Assembly (NCBI RefSeq): GCF_019279795.1 | Contig: NC_056743.1 | Span: forward strand, 867,546,864-867,610,863 | DNA length: 64,000 bases | Origin: Protopterus annectens | Lineage: Eukaryota; Chordata; Ceratodontiformes; Protopteridae | Direction of reading: 5' to 3' | Part shown: piece after piece, positions 21,134-32,082 of the stretch | Numbering within the stretch: position 1 is the first letter of the stretch | Layout of the letters: each line of letters opens with the position of its first letter | The notes under the pieces: model-generated | Database searches by the model: none | Told to the model about the DNA's origin: nothing | Seen by the model: only the letters and a program-made list of their open reading frames with translations | Made by a program: the position numbers and the translations under genes

Positions 21134-22040
21134 ATAAACTAACTTCAGCAGGAGGGAGTGTATCACTTTTCTGTCCACACTAATACTTTCATGGTACTGC
21201 ATCTTTCCAGCTTTAAGGGTTGCTTTTGCACATGGCTACTGTAAGAGGGATCTAATGAAAATCAACAACTGATTTGCAGTGATCGTGTAAATGCTTTTTG
21301 TTTTCACATACAACCTGCTACGCCTCCGAAAAAGGCCACTTTCTATTTACATTTCTGAAGAATGTGAATAAGAAAATGCAATTCAACCTCTGCTCACAGA
21401 CACAAGCACTGCCTCTCTGACAAAACAAATTCTCACTCAATGATCATGTAACTGCCCTGAGCTCTGACACAGTCCGCCTCCCTACCTACCACTCCCCAAA
21501 AGACAGCTAACTCTGTATACTTTTGATGTTAGACTTTGATGAAAGTGAACACTGCTCACAAACATATCTGCTGGATAGGTGTGTCTATCCCTTTTGTTGC
21601 CTCTAGTCAAAGAGTGTGCCAGATAAACACCGAGATCAGCTAGTCAGAGAACAGCTAGTCAGAGAAAACAATCGGAAGTGCTTAGCTTGCAAATTAACAG
21701 TAAATGGACTGGTTACCCATGTCCTGCTAGTAAGCGAGGAATCTAAGTGAGATGTCAAGCTACTGGCCTCAGTTCCAGGTTCCAATTCCCATTCAATTTA
21801 CTGAAAAGCTGGGGCAGTTATTCTGCTAGTGTAATTAATATACTTGCAAAGTAACTGTCCTACATTAGCACAGCATTGCTATGTAACTGTGTTCTTAGTA
21901 CCAGTAGTTAAGGGGTTATCAATACCATAAACCCTAACTTCAGTCACTTTACACTAATTGGTTTATGCACAAGTTGTAAGAAATGCCATCAGTTGCAAAA
22001 AACTGTACCAGCAATTTTTTCAAATCTAGTATTTCTTAAT
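21134..22040. other. No gene seen; tandem-repeat remainder, then unassigned sequence
   Basis: The first 100 bases or so continue the tandem repeat interrupted by the LINE. From about 21,240 to 22,040 I see no open frame of note, no domain and no match to other parts of the window. It is probably old intronic sequence. Confidence 0.4.
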
Positions 22041-22059
22041 GATACAAGTTCTGAAACTT

Positions 22060-22175
22060 TACCTTTTCATTTATTTTATTTTATTTATTTTTTATTTTAC
22101 ATTTGTTGACCGGGCTAGTCTAGCTGGATGTAGGTCCATTTTCAGTAGAGGCCCGGGGAGAAAAGCTCCAGTGAT
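22060..22175 (-). mobile_element. AAAT-tailed retroposon 3' end, minus-strand copy
   Basis: TTGACCGGGCTAGTCTAGCT and GAGGCCCGGGGAGAAAAGCT follow a TTTA/ATTTT tract. Read on the minus strand this is a conserved box with an AAAT-type tail, as at the 3' ends of CR1/L2-type LINEs or their SINEs. The same box occurs in the opposite orientation at 34,950-35,060. Confidence 0.55.
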
Positions 22176-22546
22176 TATAAAAAGTTTAAACAAAGTCAGG
22201 CAATACAACACAACAATACAAACATATAGAAAAAGAGCTAGTTAATACGCATAGTACTAAAATAAGGTTAGAGCACAACTCAACAAATATAATGAACAGA
22301 ATATCTTAAACATTTTTTTTTTCTTTTTCTGTTTCTGTCTATCAGTTGAATAAACCTACTAGGCAGTGTCTGTTCAGGCATAACCTGGAAGCACTGTCTA
22401 GTTAAGTAACCAGTACAGAGGTATGCAGTAGGCAAATATAAACTGATAGAATCAAACCAGATAAATTACACAGACAAGAACAAATCTCCCATAAACACAG
22501 TTCATAACATTTAAAAAAAAGAACAAATGAAAGAAAAAAAAAAAAA

Positions 22547-22760
22547 GAGTTATGTACTTAGCATAACTTGGCATCTGTGTTATCTTATATCACTATTTGT
22601 CACTTCTGGATCGTACGATCCAACACCGGATCTCACCTGGCAACTTCTCAGCTTCTAGGCTCAAGCTCGGCCAACTCCCATGATCCCTTGCTGCCCTCTA
22701 ACCCCTCCGATCAAGTTTGCCCTGGAGCTAGAAAACAGCGAAGGAATACCTTAACCACTC
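22547..22760. repeat. Left ITR of family 2 element I
   Basis: GCTCAAGCTCGGCCAACTCC, ATGATCCCTTGCTGCCCTCT and AACCCCTC are the reverse complement of GAGGGGTTAAAGGGC, AGCAAGGGATCATGGGAG and GAGCTCGAGCC at 34,110-34,160. The outer part (CACTATTTGTCACTTC) pairs with GAGAAATAGTGAC near 34,212-34,223. Confidence 0.65.
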
Positions 22761-22805
22761 CAGACAGGACATCTCCACTTCCACTAGGTCTCACAGGATG
22801 GAGGA

Positions 22806-22920
22806 AGGAGGAAGGAATAGTGATGAGTAGTGACAAAGGACAACATAAATGCCAGGTTAAGGTAAATACATAACTCTCTGACGTTATCTAGGTCACTATT
22901 CCTCATTTCAGAGTCACCAA
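22806..22920. repeat. ICR of family 2 element I
   Basis: The left half (GTAGTGACAAAGGACAACAT .. AAATACATAACTC) is the reverse complement of the left end near 22,547-22,610. The right half (TCTGACGTTATCTAGGTCAC .. TATTCCTCATT) matches the reverse complement of 34,210-34,239. The arrangement is the same as in family 1 although the sequences differ. Confidence 0.6.
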
Positions 22921-23960
22921 CTACCATAAATCCTGGGTGGCCTCATGGAAAGACATACCAAAAAACTCTGGAGCCAAAAGAAGCCCTGTTCCTGGAGACA
23001 ATGTCGAGTTTATAATGAGTAACAAAAGTGTGAGGTGTAGACCAGGTGGCTGCAGCACAATCTCATCTAAGGAATGACGGGCCAGATAGGCAGCTGAGAT
23101 AGCCACGGATCTAGTGGAATGAGCTCTAACTGGTCTTAGTAATGTCAAACCTTTAGCTGAATAAACCATGGAAATATACTTCGAAATCCAATGAGATATA
23201 GTAACCTTAGAGACTGCCCAACTACCTGTTAACAGAAAGGGCCACAAACAGCTGGTAAGAATTGCATAAACTCTTGGTCCTGTCCAAGTAGAACCATAGT
23301 TTTCTATGAACATCAAGCGTATGCAGTAAATATTCCCCTTTATTGGAGAAGTTGGGAAGAGAACTGGCAAGTGAATGGACTGATTCAAATTCGCTTCCAG
23401 GGCTACCTTAGGCATGAAGGAAGGGTTGTTTGGAGAGCCACTCTGTCTTTATGAAACATCAAATATAGTGGGTCAATAGACAGCCTGCAACTCTGACACT
23501 CTTCTTGCTGAAGTTACAGCTACCAGAAAGGCAGTCTTCAGTGATAGAAATATCATATCACAAGTTGCAGCAGGCTTGAAAGGACATTGTGTAAGAGACT
23601 GCAGCGCAAATGAAAGGTCTCAAGGGGGAGAAAGACCTTTGACTGGAGGCCACAGCAGGAAAACACCTTTCAAAAAGGCCTTATAAAGACGAGAAGAAAA
23701 AGTACGCTTCTCACAAACATGGAAGTTAAAAACTGCCGGCAATTGCAATTTGATAGTAGAGAAACTAGCTCAGTCCTGAAACAGTGAAGACAACAATAAG
23801 ATATCTGGAAAGGCAGCCAAGAAGGGGTCCAGATTACTCTGCAGAACTCTAATAGAAAATCTTTTCCATTTGCTATCGTATACCTTTCTAGTGGATGCCT
23901 TCTGAGAGGCCAGAATAATGTCTCTGACAGGCAACAGAAGCCTGGACTGATTTAGGATTA
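22921..23960 (-). pseudogene. Tyrosine recombinase of family 2 (element I)
   Basis: Decayed minus-strand YR. VRDIILASQKASTRKVYDSK near 23,860-23,950 corresponds to the N-terminal box of family 1; TSARRVSELQ near 23,480-23,510 is box I; VRAHSTRSVAISAAYLAR near 23,070-23,130 contains H-x-x-R. The Tyr region (TLLLLIINS-like) near 23,010 is damaged. Several frameshifts are present. Confidence 0.65.
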
Positions 23961-24764
23961 TGGGAAGTGGACAAACCACATGGTCAGATGCAGAGTCTGA
24001 AGATTTGGGATTGGAAGATTGGAGGGGTGAGAAATGAGATCCGGAAGGGGATCTAGTACCCAAGGGGGGTACATCAGGTGAGACTGTAGGAGGGGAAATC
24101 ACACCTGCAGAGGACAAAAGGGGGCAATGAGGATCAAGGTGGCCTTGAAGCGTTGAGCTTTCTGAAGCACTCTGGGAATGAGAGGAACAGCAGGGCAAGC
24201 ATAAAGGAGGCCCAGAGGCCAATGGTGAACCAGAGTGCCCCTGGGGGACTCCCAGCCAGGGGAATCTGGGCAAAATACTGGCTGCATTTGTGGTTACAAG
24301 GGGACGCAAACTGATCACAGTTCAGATGATCCCACTGAAGGAAAATTTCCCACACCACCGAGGGATACAGGGACCACTCATGAGGACTCAGGATGACCCT
24401 GCTCAGTCTGTCTACTAACATGTTGGACTCCCCAGGAATGTGTGTTGCAAGAAGAAAGCACCCCGAGGACATCGTCCATTCCCACACCTTCATGGCCTCA
24501 CCACAAAGTAGATAAGAACATGTGCCCCCTTGCTTGTTGATGTACCACACAACTGCTATCTTGTCTGTGTGAACTGCAATGGTACCTAGAGGGACACAGT
24601 ACTGAAAGGCTTACAACATGACAAGAACTGCTCATCTCCAGTATGTTTATGTGCAGATTGGTCTCTGCTGAGAACCATGTACCTTGGACAGTCTTTCCCT
24701 GGTAATGCCCCCCCACCCCAAAAGAGAAGCATGTAGAACACCACAGCTCCAAGACAGAACTCCA

Positions 24765-25080
<316 letters not shown>

Positions 25081-26040
25081 ATATGAGATCAGATAAGATG
25101 AACATGCCTGGGAGGTAAAGCTGCAATCTCTGACATAGTGTTCAGCTAAATTCCAATAAACGCCAAGTTTTGAGAAGGAATCAAATTCGATTTGGGTAGA
25201 TTCACTCTGATTTCTAACTAGTCAAACAGGAGAAACATGTACTGAGTAGCTGTGACCAGTCGATGCTTGGTGGGAGCTGTGAGGAGCCAATCGTCAAGGA
25301 AAGGAAACACCTGGAATCCCTGCAGTCTCAGATGAGCTGCAACTACTGCCACTCACCTGGTGAACACCTGGGGAGCTGTGTTGAGACCAAAGGGCAGGGT
25401 CCTGAGCTAGTAATGACTGGCCCCTACGTGAAAGTAGAGAGGTCTCCTGGAGCTCCTGTATTTTTGCAGGAGAGTACGCAGCCTGGAGATCCACAGAGCA
25501 CATCCTATCATCCTTGCGCAGAAGGGGCACACTAGACTGGACAGTCACCATTCAGAACTTGGACTACCTGAAAGAGATTTAACATGCTTAGGTCCAGAAT
25601 TGTATGCAAGTCCTCCTCATCGTCTTTGGCACCAAAAAAAAGCGAGAGTAAGTTCCAGATTCTTGTTTTCCTGGGGGGACTTCTTGGATGGCTCTCTTCT
25701 GAAGAAATCTGGGTACTTCTTGCTGAGCTAATTCCCTCTGATGGGGTGGCGCACTGGGGAGGCACTTCCGGTTTGGAGGGGGTGGCTGGGAAAAGGAAAT
25801 GAAATAGCCCCTGTAATGTTAGCACCCAGCGATCTCTTGTAATATTTGGCCAGGCCAAAGGGTGCAGTAACAAATGATCCCAAACTGTCTCCAGGGCAGA
25901 GCATTGATTTTGTGGACCTCCTCTGCCCTGGGGCAGCATCTGCCATTGAACCCTCTCCCCTGACCTCTGGAAGAGAGCTCGTCCTGAGTGTCTTGAAAGG
26001 AAGACTGCGACTTCTGAAATAATTCCCCAGTCCCCCATTG

Positions 26041-26525
26041 AGTCTTAGAAAAGGACTGCTGGGGGGGGGGGTAGAAAACTTGATTCCCATAGCCAAGGTA
26101 TTACCTTCTTACTCACTGCAAATGAGTGTTTCCTTGACTGAAGGACCAAAGGGGGGGGGGTCCATCAAAAGGGGTGTGGGTGAAGGACACTTTAAAAGAC
26201 TCGGCAAAAGCACAGCCAGGTGTGGCGCCGAATACAGATACCTGTAACTGCCACTCAAGCCACCTTGCACTGCACTGGAGATCAACCTCATTGAGGAATC
26301 AAAGAGGGAAGCGACAGCAGACCGCTTGGGGGGGGGGGGGGCTCTTACTTAGTCTCCTGGCAGGCAACAACTCAGAGAGGGAAGTGGTAAGTTCCTTGAC
26401 CAAATCCCACTGGAGTCGGGTGAAATGTGCCAAATAGCCAAGTGCCCACAGACTAAAGGTAGCGGAGGCAAAGACCTACTTTCCAGATCTGTCGATCACC
26501 CTGGACTCTTGGTTAGGTGGATAAA
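26041..26525 (-). pseudogene. Family 2 gag, C-terminal part (element I)
   Basis: The minus-strand reading holds PPPFGPSVKETL near 26,115-26,150 and a piece matching the GKKVYTSATL region near 26,440-26,500. Three G tracts (about 26,059, 26,151 and 26,329) break the frame. The gene is interrupted at 26,525 by element E and resumes at 32,083; copy J (near 56,735) gives the uninterrupted arrangement. Confidence 0.5.
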
Positions 26526-26735
26526 AGTACAGTTGTGTACACTTACCATAAATGTAGATGTTCAAGCATATTCACTGTTGCAGTGATTACATTTGGGTTA
26601 TCTGCTTGCAGGTAGCCCTCAGTTGGCCTGATTAACAAAGTCTTGGGTCCTGCGTCTGTTGCTGTCCCTTCTTCCATGACGTCAGGGGTATAAAACATGC
26701 AGCCGATGCCATTACATCAGTTTTTCTTGCCCCAG
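26526..26735. repeat. Left ITR of element E
   Basis: Reverse complement of about 31,905-32,082, allowing small differences. On the plus strand TGACGTCA (26,677-26,684) is only four bases from TATAAAA (26,689-26,695), mirroring the gag promoter in the right ITR and pointing toward the spacer and ICR. A C tract of about 17 bases follows in the spacer near 26,746. Confidence 0.85.
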
Positions 26736-26905
26736 ATGTCAGGTGCCCCCCCCCCCCCCCCCAATGGGAAGCAATTAAATATAAAAGTACAAAGATATAT
26801 CTCCAACAAAAAAGCAAATGCACCAAAAAGGCTTTTAAGCATAGTAAAGGACAGCAGAGGTATAGTCAAAAGAAGTTAGAGGGCTGGAGGAAGGGTAACC
26901 AGGGC

Positions 26906-27003
26906 TGCAACAGTGAATACACTCTAACATCTACATTTATGGTAAGTGTACACAACTGTACTATGTTCTTCGTGTTTCTCTGTTGCAGTCATTACATTTG
27001 AGT
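26906..27003. repeat. ICR of element E
   Basis: The junction CAACTGTACT/ATGTTCTTCGTGTTT at 26,962/26,963 is the exact head-to-tail join of the reverse complements of the E right terminus (AAACACGAAGAACAT) and left terminus (AGTACAGTTG). Confidence 0.88.
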
Positions 27004-27035
27004 AGATTCCCAAGGCTATGGTTGGGAGGAAGAAT

Positions 27036-28130
27036 TTAGATAGCATTAGGGCCAGCTATAAGGCCCTGCAAGGCTGCAGTGGCATAGCCAGCTCTGGATT
27101 TACAGAAAATTGGCAAATGATAATGCTTGGTGAAAGCATGTACAGAATTCCAGGTAGCAGCTTCTAGGATGTCCCTGGTAGGGATGCCTCTGAGAAAGGC
27201 TGTAGAGGTAGATGCAGCCCTGGTGGAGTGAGATCTGATCCCCTGGGGGATAGGTTTTCCATGGTGCTTATAGCAGAAATGAATGAAATGGCTTATCCAT
27301 TTAGAAATGGTTTGCTTTGAAATAGCCTTCCCCTCTGCCCCTGCAGCAAATGCCACCAGCAGTTGTTCAGATTTACTTTGAGGTTTAGTCCTGTCCAAGT
27401 AGAATCTAAGTTGTCTGTGCACATCTAAGGAATGCAGTATCCATTCCCCTTTATTCTGTGGATTGGGAAAGAAGGTTGGCAAATTAATGGACTGATTAAG
27501 AGCCACACTGGATACCACCTTGGGCATGAAGGATGGATTGGCTCTAAGGGACACCCTGTCCGCATGAAAGATGATGAAAGGCTTCACTGCCATAAGGGCC
27601 TGTAATTCAGATACCCTTCTAGCTGAAGTGATTGCCAAAAGGAAAGCTGTTTTCCAAGACAGAAATTTTAAGTCTGCAGTAGCAGCTGGCTCAAAAGGAG
27701 GCAGAGTGAGTTTCTCCAAGACAAAGTTAAGGTCCCAGGCTGGGGTTGGAGTTCTCCTGGGTGGTCTCAAAATTTTGGCCCCTCTGAGGAACTGCTTGAG
27801 CAGTGGATGACAGAAGAGGGGAGGTTCTGTGTTATAATGAACTGAAATGGCTGAGGCGTGGAGTTTAATGGAGGAAAAAGACAGGCCCTTGTGAAGCATC
27901 TCAGTTAAGTATTGTAAAATCTGAGGCAAACTGGCGCTGCTGTGCTCGTCCCTTGAGATTGGTTCCAGGCACAGAATCTTTTCCATTTTTCAGCATAAGA
28001 CTTTCTAGTACTAGGCCTCCTTGCCTCTAAAATATCCATCACAGGTTTGCTGAGAGATGGTAAAGGAGAGATTAAGTAATTAGCCAGACTGCAAGGTTCA
28101 ATGTTAGAGGCTGAGGGTGCAGAAACTGGT
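27036..28130 (-). pseudogene. Tyrosine recombinase (element E), nearly intact catalytic half
   Basis: The catalytic half is open from about 27,986 to 27,036. It holds HASAISVHYNTEPPLFCHP, SARRVSELQAL (box I Arg), KQTISKWI, IRSHSTRAAS (H-x-x-R), AATWNSVHAFTKHYHLP (Trp and Tyr nucleophile) and a C-terminus like that of C. The N-terminal domain (MDILEARRPSTRKSYAEKW) is in another frame at 27,905-28,174, with one codon of the usual VKDIILEARR missing. One frameshift near 27,960 separates them. Confidence 0.85.
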
Positions 28131-28179
28131 TCTCCTGCTGAGACAGCAGGGAAGGAGTCTGAGGCAGTTGCCACAGAGA

Positions 28180-29976
28180 TAACCGTAACACACTGCGCAG
28201 GAGGGGGTACTAGTGTTGGCGCGGCCAGTCTGGAGCAATCAAAATCATCCTTGGTTTGTCCTGTTTGATTTTTAGTAGTACTTTAGAGAGCAGGGGCAGA
28301 GGGGGGAAGGCACAGACTGATAGGTTTTTCCAGCTGAAGGACAGAGCATCCACTTTCCAGGCTTGTTTGTGGGGAGTCCTTGTGCAAAATTATCCAATTG
28401 GTAGTTCTAGGGAGAGGCAAACAGGTCTATATCTGGGCTCCCCCATTTGCTTGTCAACATGCTGAAAATCCTTGGTTCCAGTTTCCACTCGTGTGGGTCC
28501 ATGACTTTCCTGCTTAGTCCGTCTGCCAGTGTGTTTAATTTTTTTGGCAGGAATTGAGCTTGTAGGTGCACCTGGTAACTCAGGTCTGTGTTCCACAATG
28601 CCATGCCTAGTCTGCAGAGGGGGTAGGAATGTGTACCCCCCCTGCTTGTTTATGTACCACATAACAGTGGTGTTGTCCGTCTTTACCATTAGTTGTCCTG
28701 GAAGAACGTGGTCCTTAAAGCTGTCATAGCACTCTGTACAGCTAACATTTCTTTTTGATGGATATGCAGGTGCATTTGACTTGGATTCCATTTGCTCTGA
28801 CTGGTCTTCGCTGCCAGGTGAGCCCCCCCATGCATAGTCTGATGCATCTGTTAGGGTTTGGGTGGCAGGAGGTGGTGTGAAAGGTAGTCCCTTGTTTTGG
28901 TGGCAGGCCACTGCCCACCAAAGGAACTCTAGGTGTAGGCAAGGTATGATAGGAATCATTGTTTCTAGGTCTTGAGAATGTTGACACCATAGGCTTTTTA
29001 GATACCACTGTAGTTTCCTCATACGCAGTCTTGCGCATGAAATAAAAAAAATGCAGAAGGCTATGAACCCCAAGGCTTGCAGTATTTGTCTTGCAGATAG
29101 CAGGGGTTTTGCCAAATGAATTTGTTTCTCTGGCATGAGTAGGTAAGCCATCTGGGAAGTTGTATATTCAAGCTTGCTCCCAAGAATGTAATTTGTTGAC
29201 AGGGTACCAGGTGCGATGTATTCTCATTTGAAGTGTACCCCAGACAAGTTAGAACCCTTTGTACAAAGGCCAGATGATTCAAAAGTATGCCCTGGCTTTC
29301 TGCCTGAATTAGACAATCGTCCGGGTATGGGTATATTTGAATATTTCTTTGCCTGCAAAATGCAATAACTGGAGCTAGGCACTTTGTGAATACCCTGGGT
29401 GCAGTAGATAAGCCAAAGGGCAGTGCAGAGAACTGATGCGTGTGTGTAGCCTGCTTTGAAGCGCAGGTATCTTCTGCAAGCTTCCCTGATTGGGATGTGC
29501 AGGTATGCTTCTTTTAAATCTATTGTTGCCAACCAGGCATCTTTGCCTAGCATAGAAAGTAATTGGTGAAGGGTCAGCATCTTGAATTTTGAAATCTCCA
29601 AAAAGGTGTTTAGAGTAGACAGGTCCAGGATAGGATGCTATGAATTGTCTTTTCTGGGTACCAGGAAAAGTCTTGAGTAGAAACCCTGTCCCCATTTCCT
29701 CTCCTGGTACCAGTTGAATAGCCCCCATGCTTGAGAGAGAAAGTACTTGTTTTTGGGCCTCTGCCCACTGATTTGGGGGTAGTTCCGGACACCATTTTGG
29801 TGTTGGCAATATGTAGAAATGAAATCTGCATCCCTGGGACACTATTTAAAACCCATTTGTCCTGGGTAACGAGTTCCCAATTATTTGCATGAAGAGCAAT
29901 CTTTCCCCCCCAAAGGGGCAGTCAGTTGAGAAGTGATTGGAAATTTAAAAAGGAAGTCATTGAGACAGTTTACCAT
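28180..29976 (-). pseudogene. Reverse transcriptase-RNase H (element E), broken
   Basis: ATG at 29,976 within ATGGTAA overlaps the gag stop. LATIDLKEAYLHIPIREAC is near 29,490-29,545. The catalytic box reads YPDD instead of YLDD (about 29,316-29,330). RNase H pieces TDASDYAWGG and VKTDNTTVMWYINKQG are near 28,640-28,860, and DLFAS and the Dam-like tail near 28,250-28,430. At least four frameshifts are present. Confidence 0.8.
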
Positions 29977-31766
29977 AGGGGGAGTCTTCTTATTCCCATA
30001 TTTGGAAGTGGAGGCCCCCCACTACTTAGTTCTCTGTGTCCCCTGGGACTGAAACCTGGAATTTTTGCTGTGTCTGGGTTTGGCTTGAGAAGACCTGGAA
30101 GGGGCTGGAAAGGACCAATTCTTAAGAGGGCCAGTGCTTACTAAATCTAGGAGGCCGAACTTGTAAAAAATCCGCAGTTTGCAGAGATTTAGCTTTATCT
30201 TCCATCTTTTTAAGAACTTCCTCAGCCTTGTTGCCAAACAGGCGGTCCTGATTTAAAGGAGCATCCAACAATTTAGCTTTAACATGATCAGGCAAAGATT
30301 GCTCCTTAAGCCAAGCATGCCTTCTGAGCACAGACCCAGTAACAGCAGCCCTGCAAGAGGCCTCTAATGAATCAAAACCACATTGCAAAGTATGCTTTCA
30401 AACTTGTTCAGCAGAATGCATTAAATCCTGTAATTCTTTATTTTCCACACAGTAAAGAATCAACATCATTTTCTGTTTAAGCAGTCCAATAACATGTTGC
30501 TGATACTTCAACATATGAAACTGGCAGTTTAAAGCTCTAATGGCCAAGGCTGCAGAAGTGTAAACCTGCTAACCCAATCTATCCAGCGCCCTGGAGTCTG
30601 TCAGAAGGGGTAGGATTTTTAGCAGTAGAAGCCTTAATGCCCTTGGGCCCCTGTGAAATGGTCTCTGGATCTGCAATAGGATTTTTAAAAAGGAACTTGA
30701 GGGACTCTGGGACCCTGTAGTATCGATCAGGTTTTCAGGGAGCAGGAGGCAGGGTATCAGGGGCCAAACTAGATTCCGAAAAAGCATCATCAACAATGTC
30801 TAGTACAGGAGGAATAGCTAAAGGCCTATGCTGAGGTAGGAGAAGGAAATCCCTAAGCCTCTTTTTTTGAATCAGAAAAATCCTGGCTTTCCCAGGGAAA
30901 TGCTCCCATTGAGTATGTAAGTTTTCCCCAAAAGAAAAATCCTCATGAGGGGAAGCAGAGGCAATGGAGTCCTCTGCATCAGAATCTTCATAAGTAGATA
31001 AGGGCAAATCCAGATCATCAGAAGAATCAGAAACAGAATCCTGATCAGAAGATTCATAATCAACTTCAGTCTTAGGTCTCTTAGAAGGGGGGGGTTGGCT
31101 ACCCCTGATAAGAGTTATTAAATCTTCAGCAATCCTTGTAATTTGTTTTTTAGGCATAAAAGCCTGAGCATGTGGCCTGGGTGTCGTTTTTGTAGGCATG
31201 GATCGAGATTTAGGCCTAAGTAAAGAAGGAGGCGTCTGTTTAATATGCAAGTCCATAGGCCTGAATACACCCTCAGAAGCTGGTGCCTGCACAGCGGCTC
31301 CGGACCCATCCAAGGTACAGACATCTGCGGGTTCAATAATTGAAGCATCTCGCTGCATACCAGACTCCCAATGGGTCTCAATAGTGGCCTGCGAATCAGA
31401 AGTAGTGGATATCAGGGGCTGCGAAAGCACCTCACTGAGTACTGGCGAACTGGCAACTGGCTTAGGAGAAGCGTCATAGACAGTTTTGGACCTCGGCAGC
31501 CTGTCTCTGTCTTTATCTTTGCATTTTTTCAGAATCCCGGTAGTCGGATGGCTAACCAACGATATTTCTGTATAATTAAACCAAGAACCAAAATATTTAG
31601 AGGCGAAAATATACCGATGACGGATAGTGTGCTGATTAAATGAAGCACAAAACCGACAGCAAGGTACGTCGTGGTCAGGGCCCAGGTAAGGAATACAGTA
31701 CGAATGAAAATTTTTATGAGGTATTTGCTTTCCACAAGTAATGCAATTATTAACTTTCACTGACAT
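29970..31766 (-). pseudogene. DIRS gag (element E), broken
   Basis: ATG at 31,766 opens MSVKVNNCITCGKQIPHKNF and stays open for 343 codons through the Cys/His motif, the acidic SDSSDDLDLPLSTYEDSDAED and PHEDFSFGENLHTQWEHF. A TGA at 30,737-30,735 ends it where C reads PAPAKPDRYY. The second half (RRHAWLKEQSLPDHVK, VLKKMEDKAKSL) is in other frames at 30,020-30,390. Confidence 0.8.
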
Positions 31767-32082
31767 CGGTAAGGAGCAAGAAAAAGTTTCCCCAATGGGA
31801 TACTTAGCTTTAGTTGAAGACTTCGGTTCTGAAACTCGAAAACGAAAATTTCGGGAGTCAGCCGATCAGCACTTGCAAACTGCTTCTGCTTCGGGCACCG
31901 CACGGCAAGAAAGACTGATGTAATGGTGTCGGCTGCATGTTTTAGACCCCTGATGACCTCACGTCATGAAAGGGACAGCAACCAAAGCAGGACCCAAGAC
32001 TTTGTTAATCAGGCCAACTGAGGGCTACCTGCAAGCAGATAACCCAAATGCAATGACTGCAATAGTGAAACACGAAGAACAT
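31767..32082 (-). repeat. Right ITR and leader of element E, with promoter motif
   Basis: Leader hairpin at 31,788-31,809; TCTAAAA (31,946-31,940) in the TATA position and TGACGTGA (31,966-31,959) in the CRE position on the minus strand, each one base from the B and D versions. The terminus is GAACAT at 32,082. Confidence 0.8.

Larger units (their letters stand above)
26526..32082 (-). mobile_element. Complete DIRS family 1 element E
   Basis: From AGTACAG at 26,526 to GAACAT at 32,082, about 5.56 kb, with both ITRs, spacer, ICR and all three genes in decayed form. It lies inside the gag of family 2 element I. Joining the flanks (GGTGGATAAA and CAGGCATAC) aligns with copy J at 56,735 (GAGTGATGAACAGAAG) without any duplicated bases. 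Confidence 0.9.
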
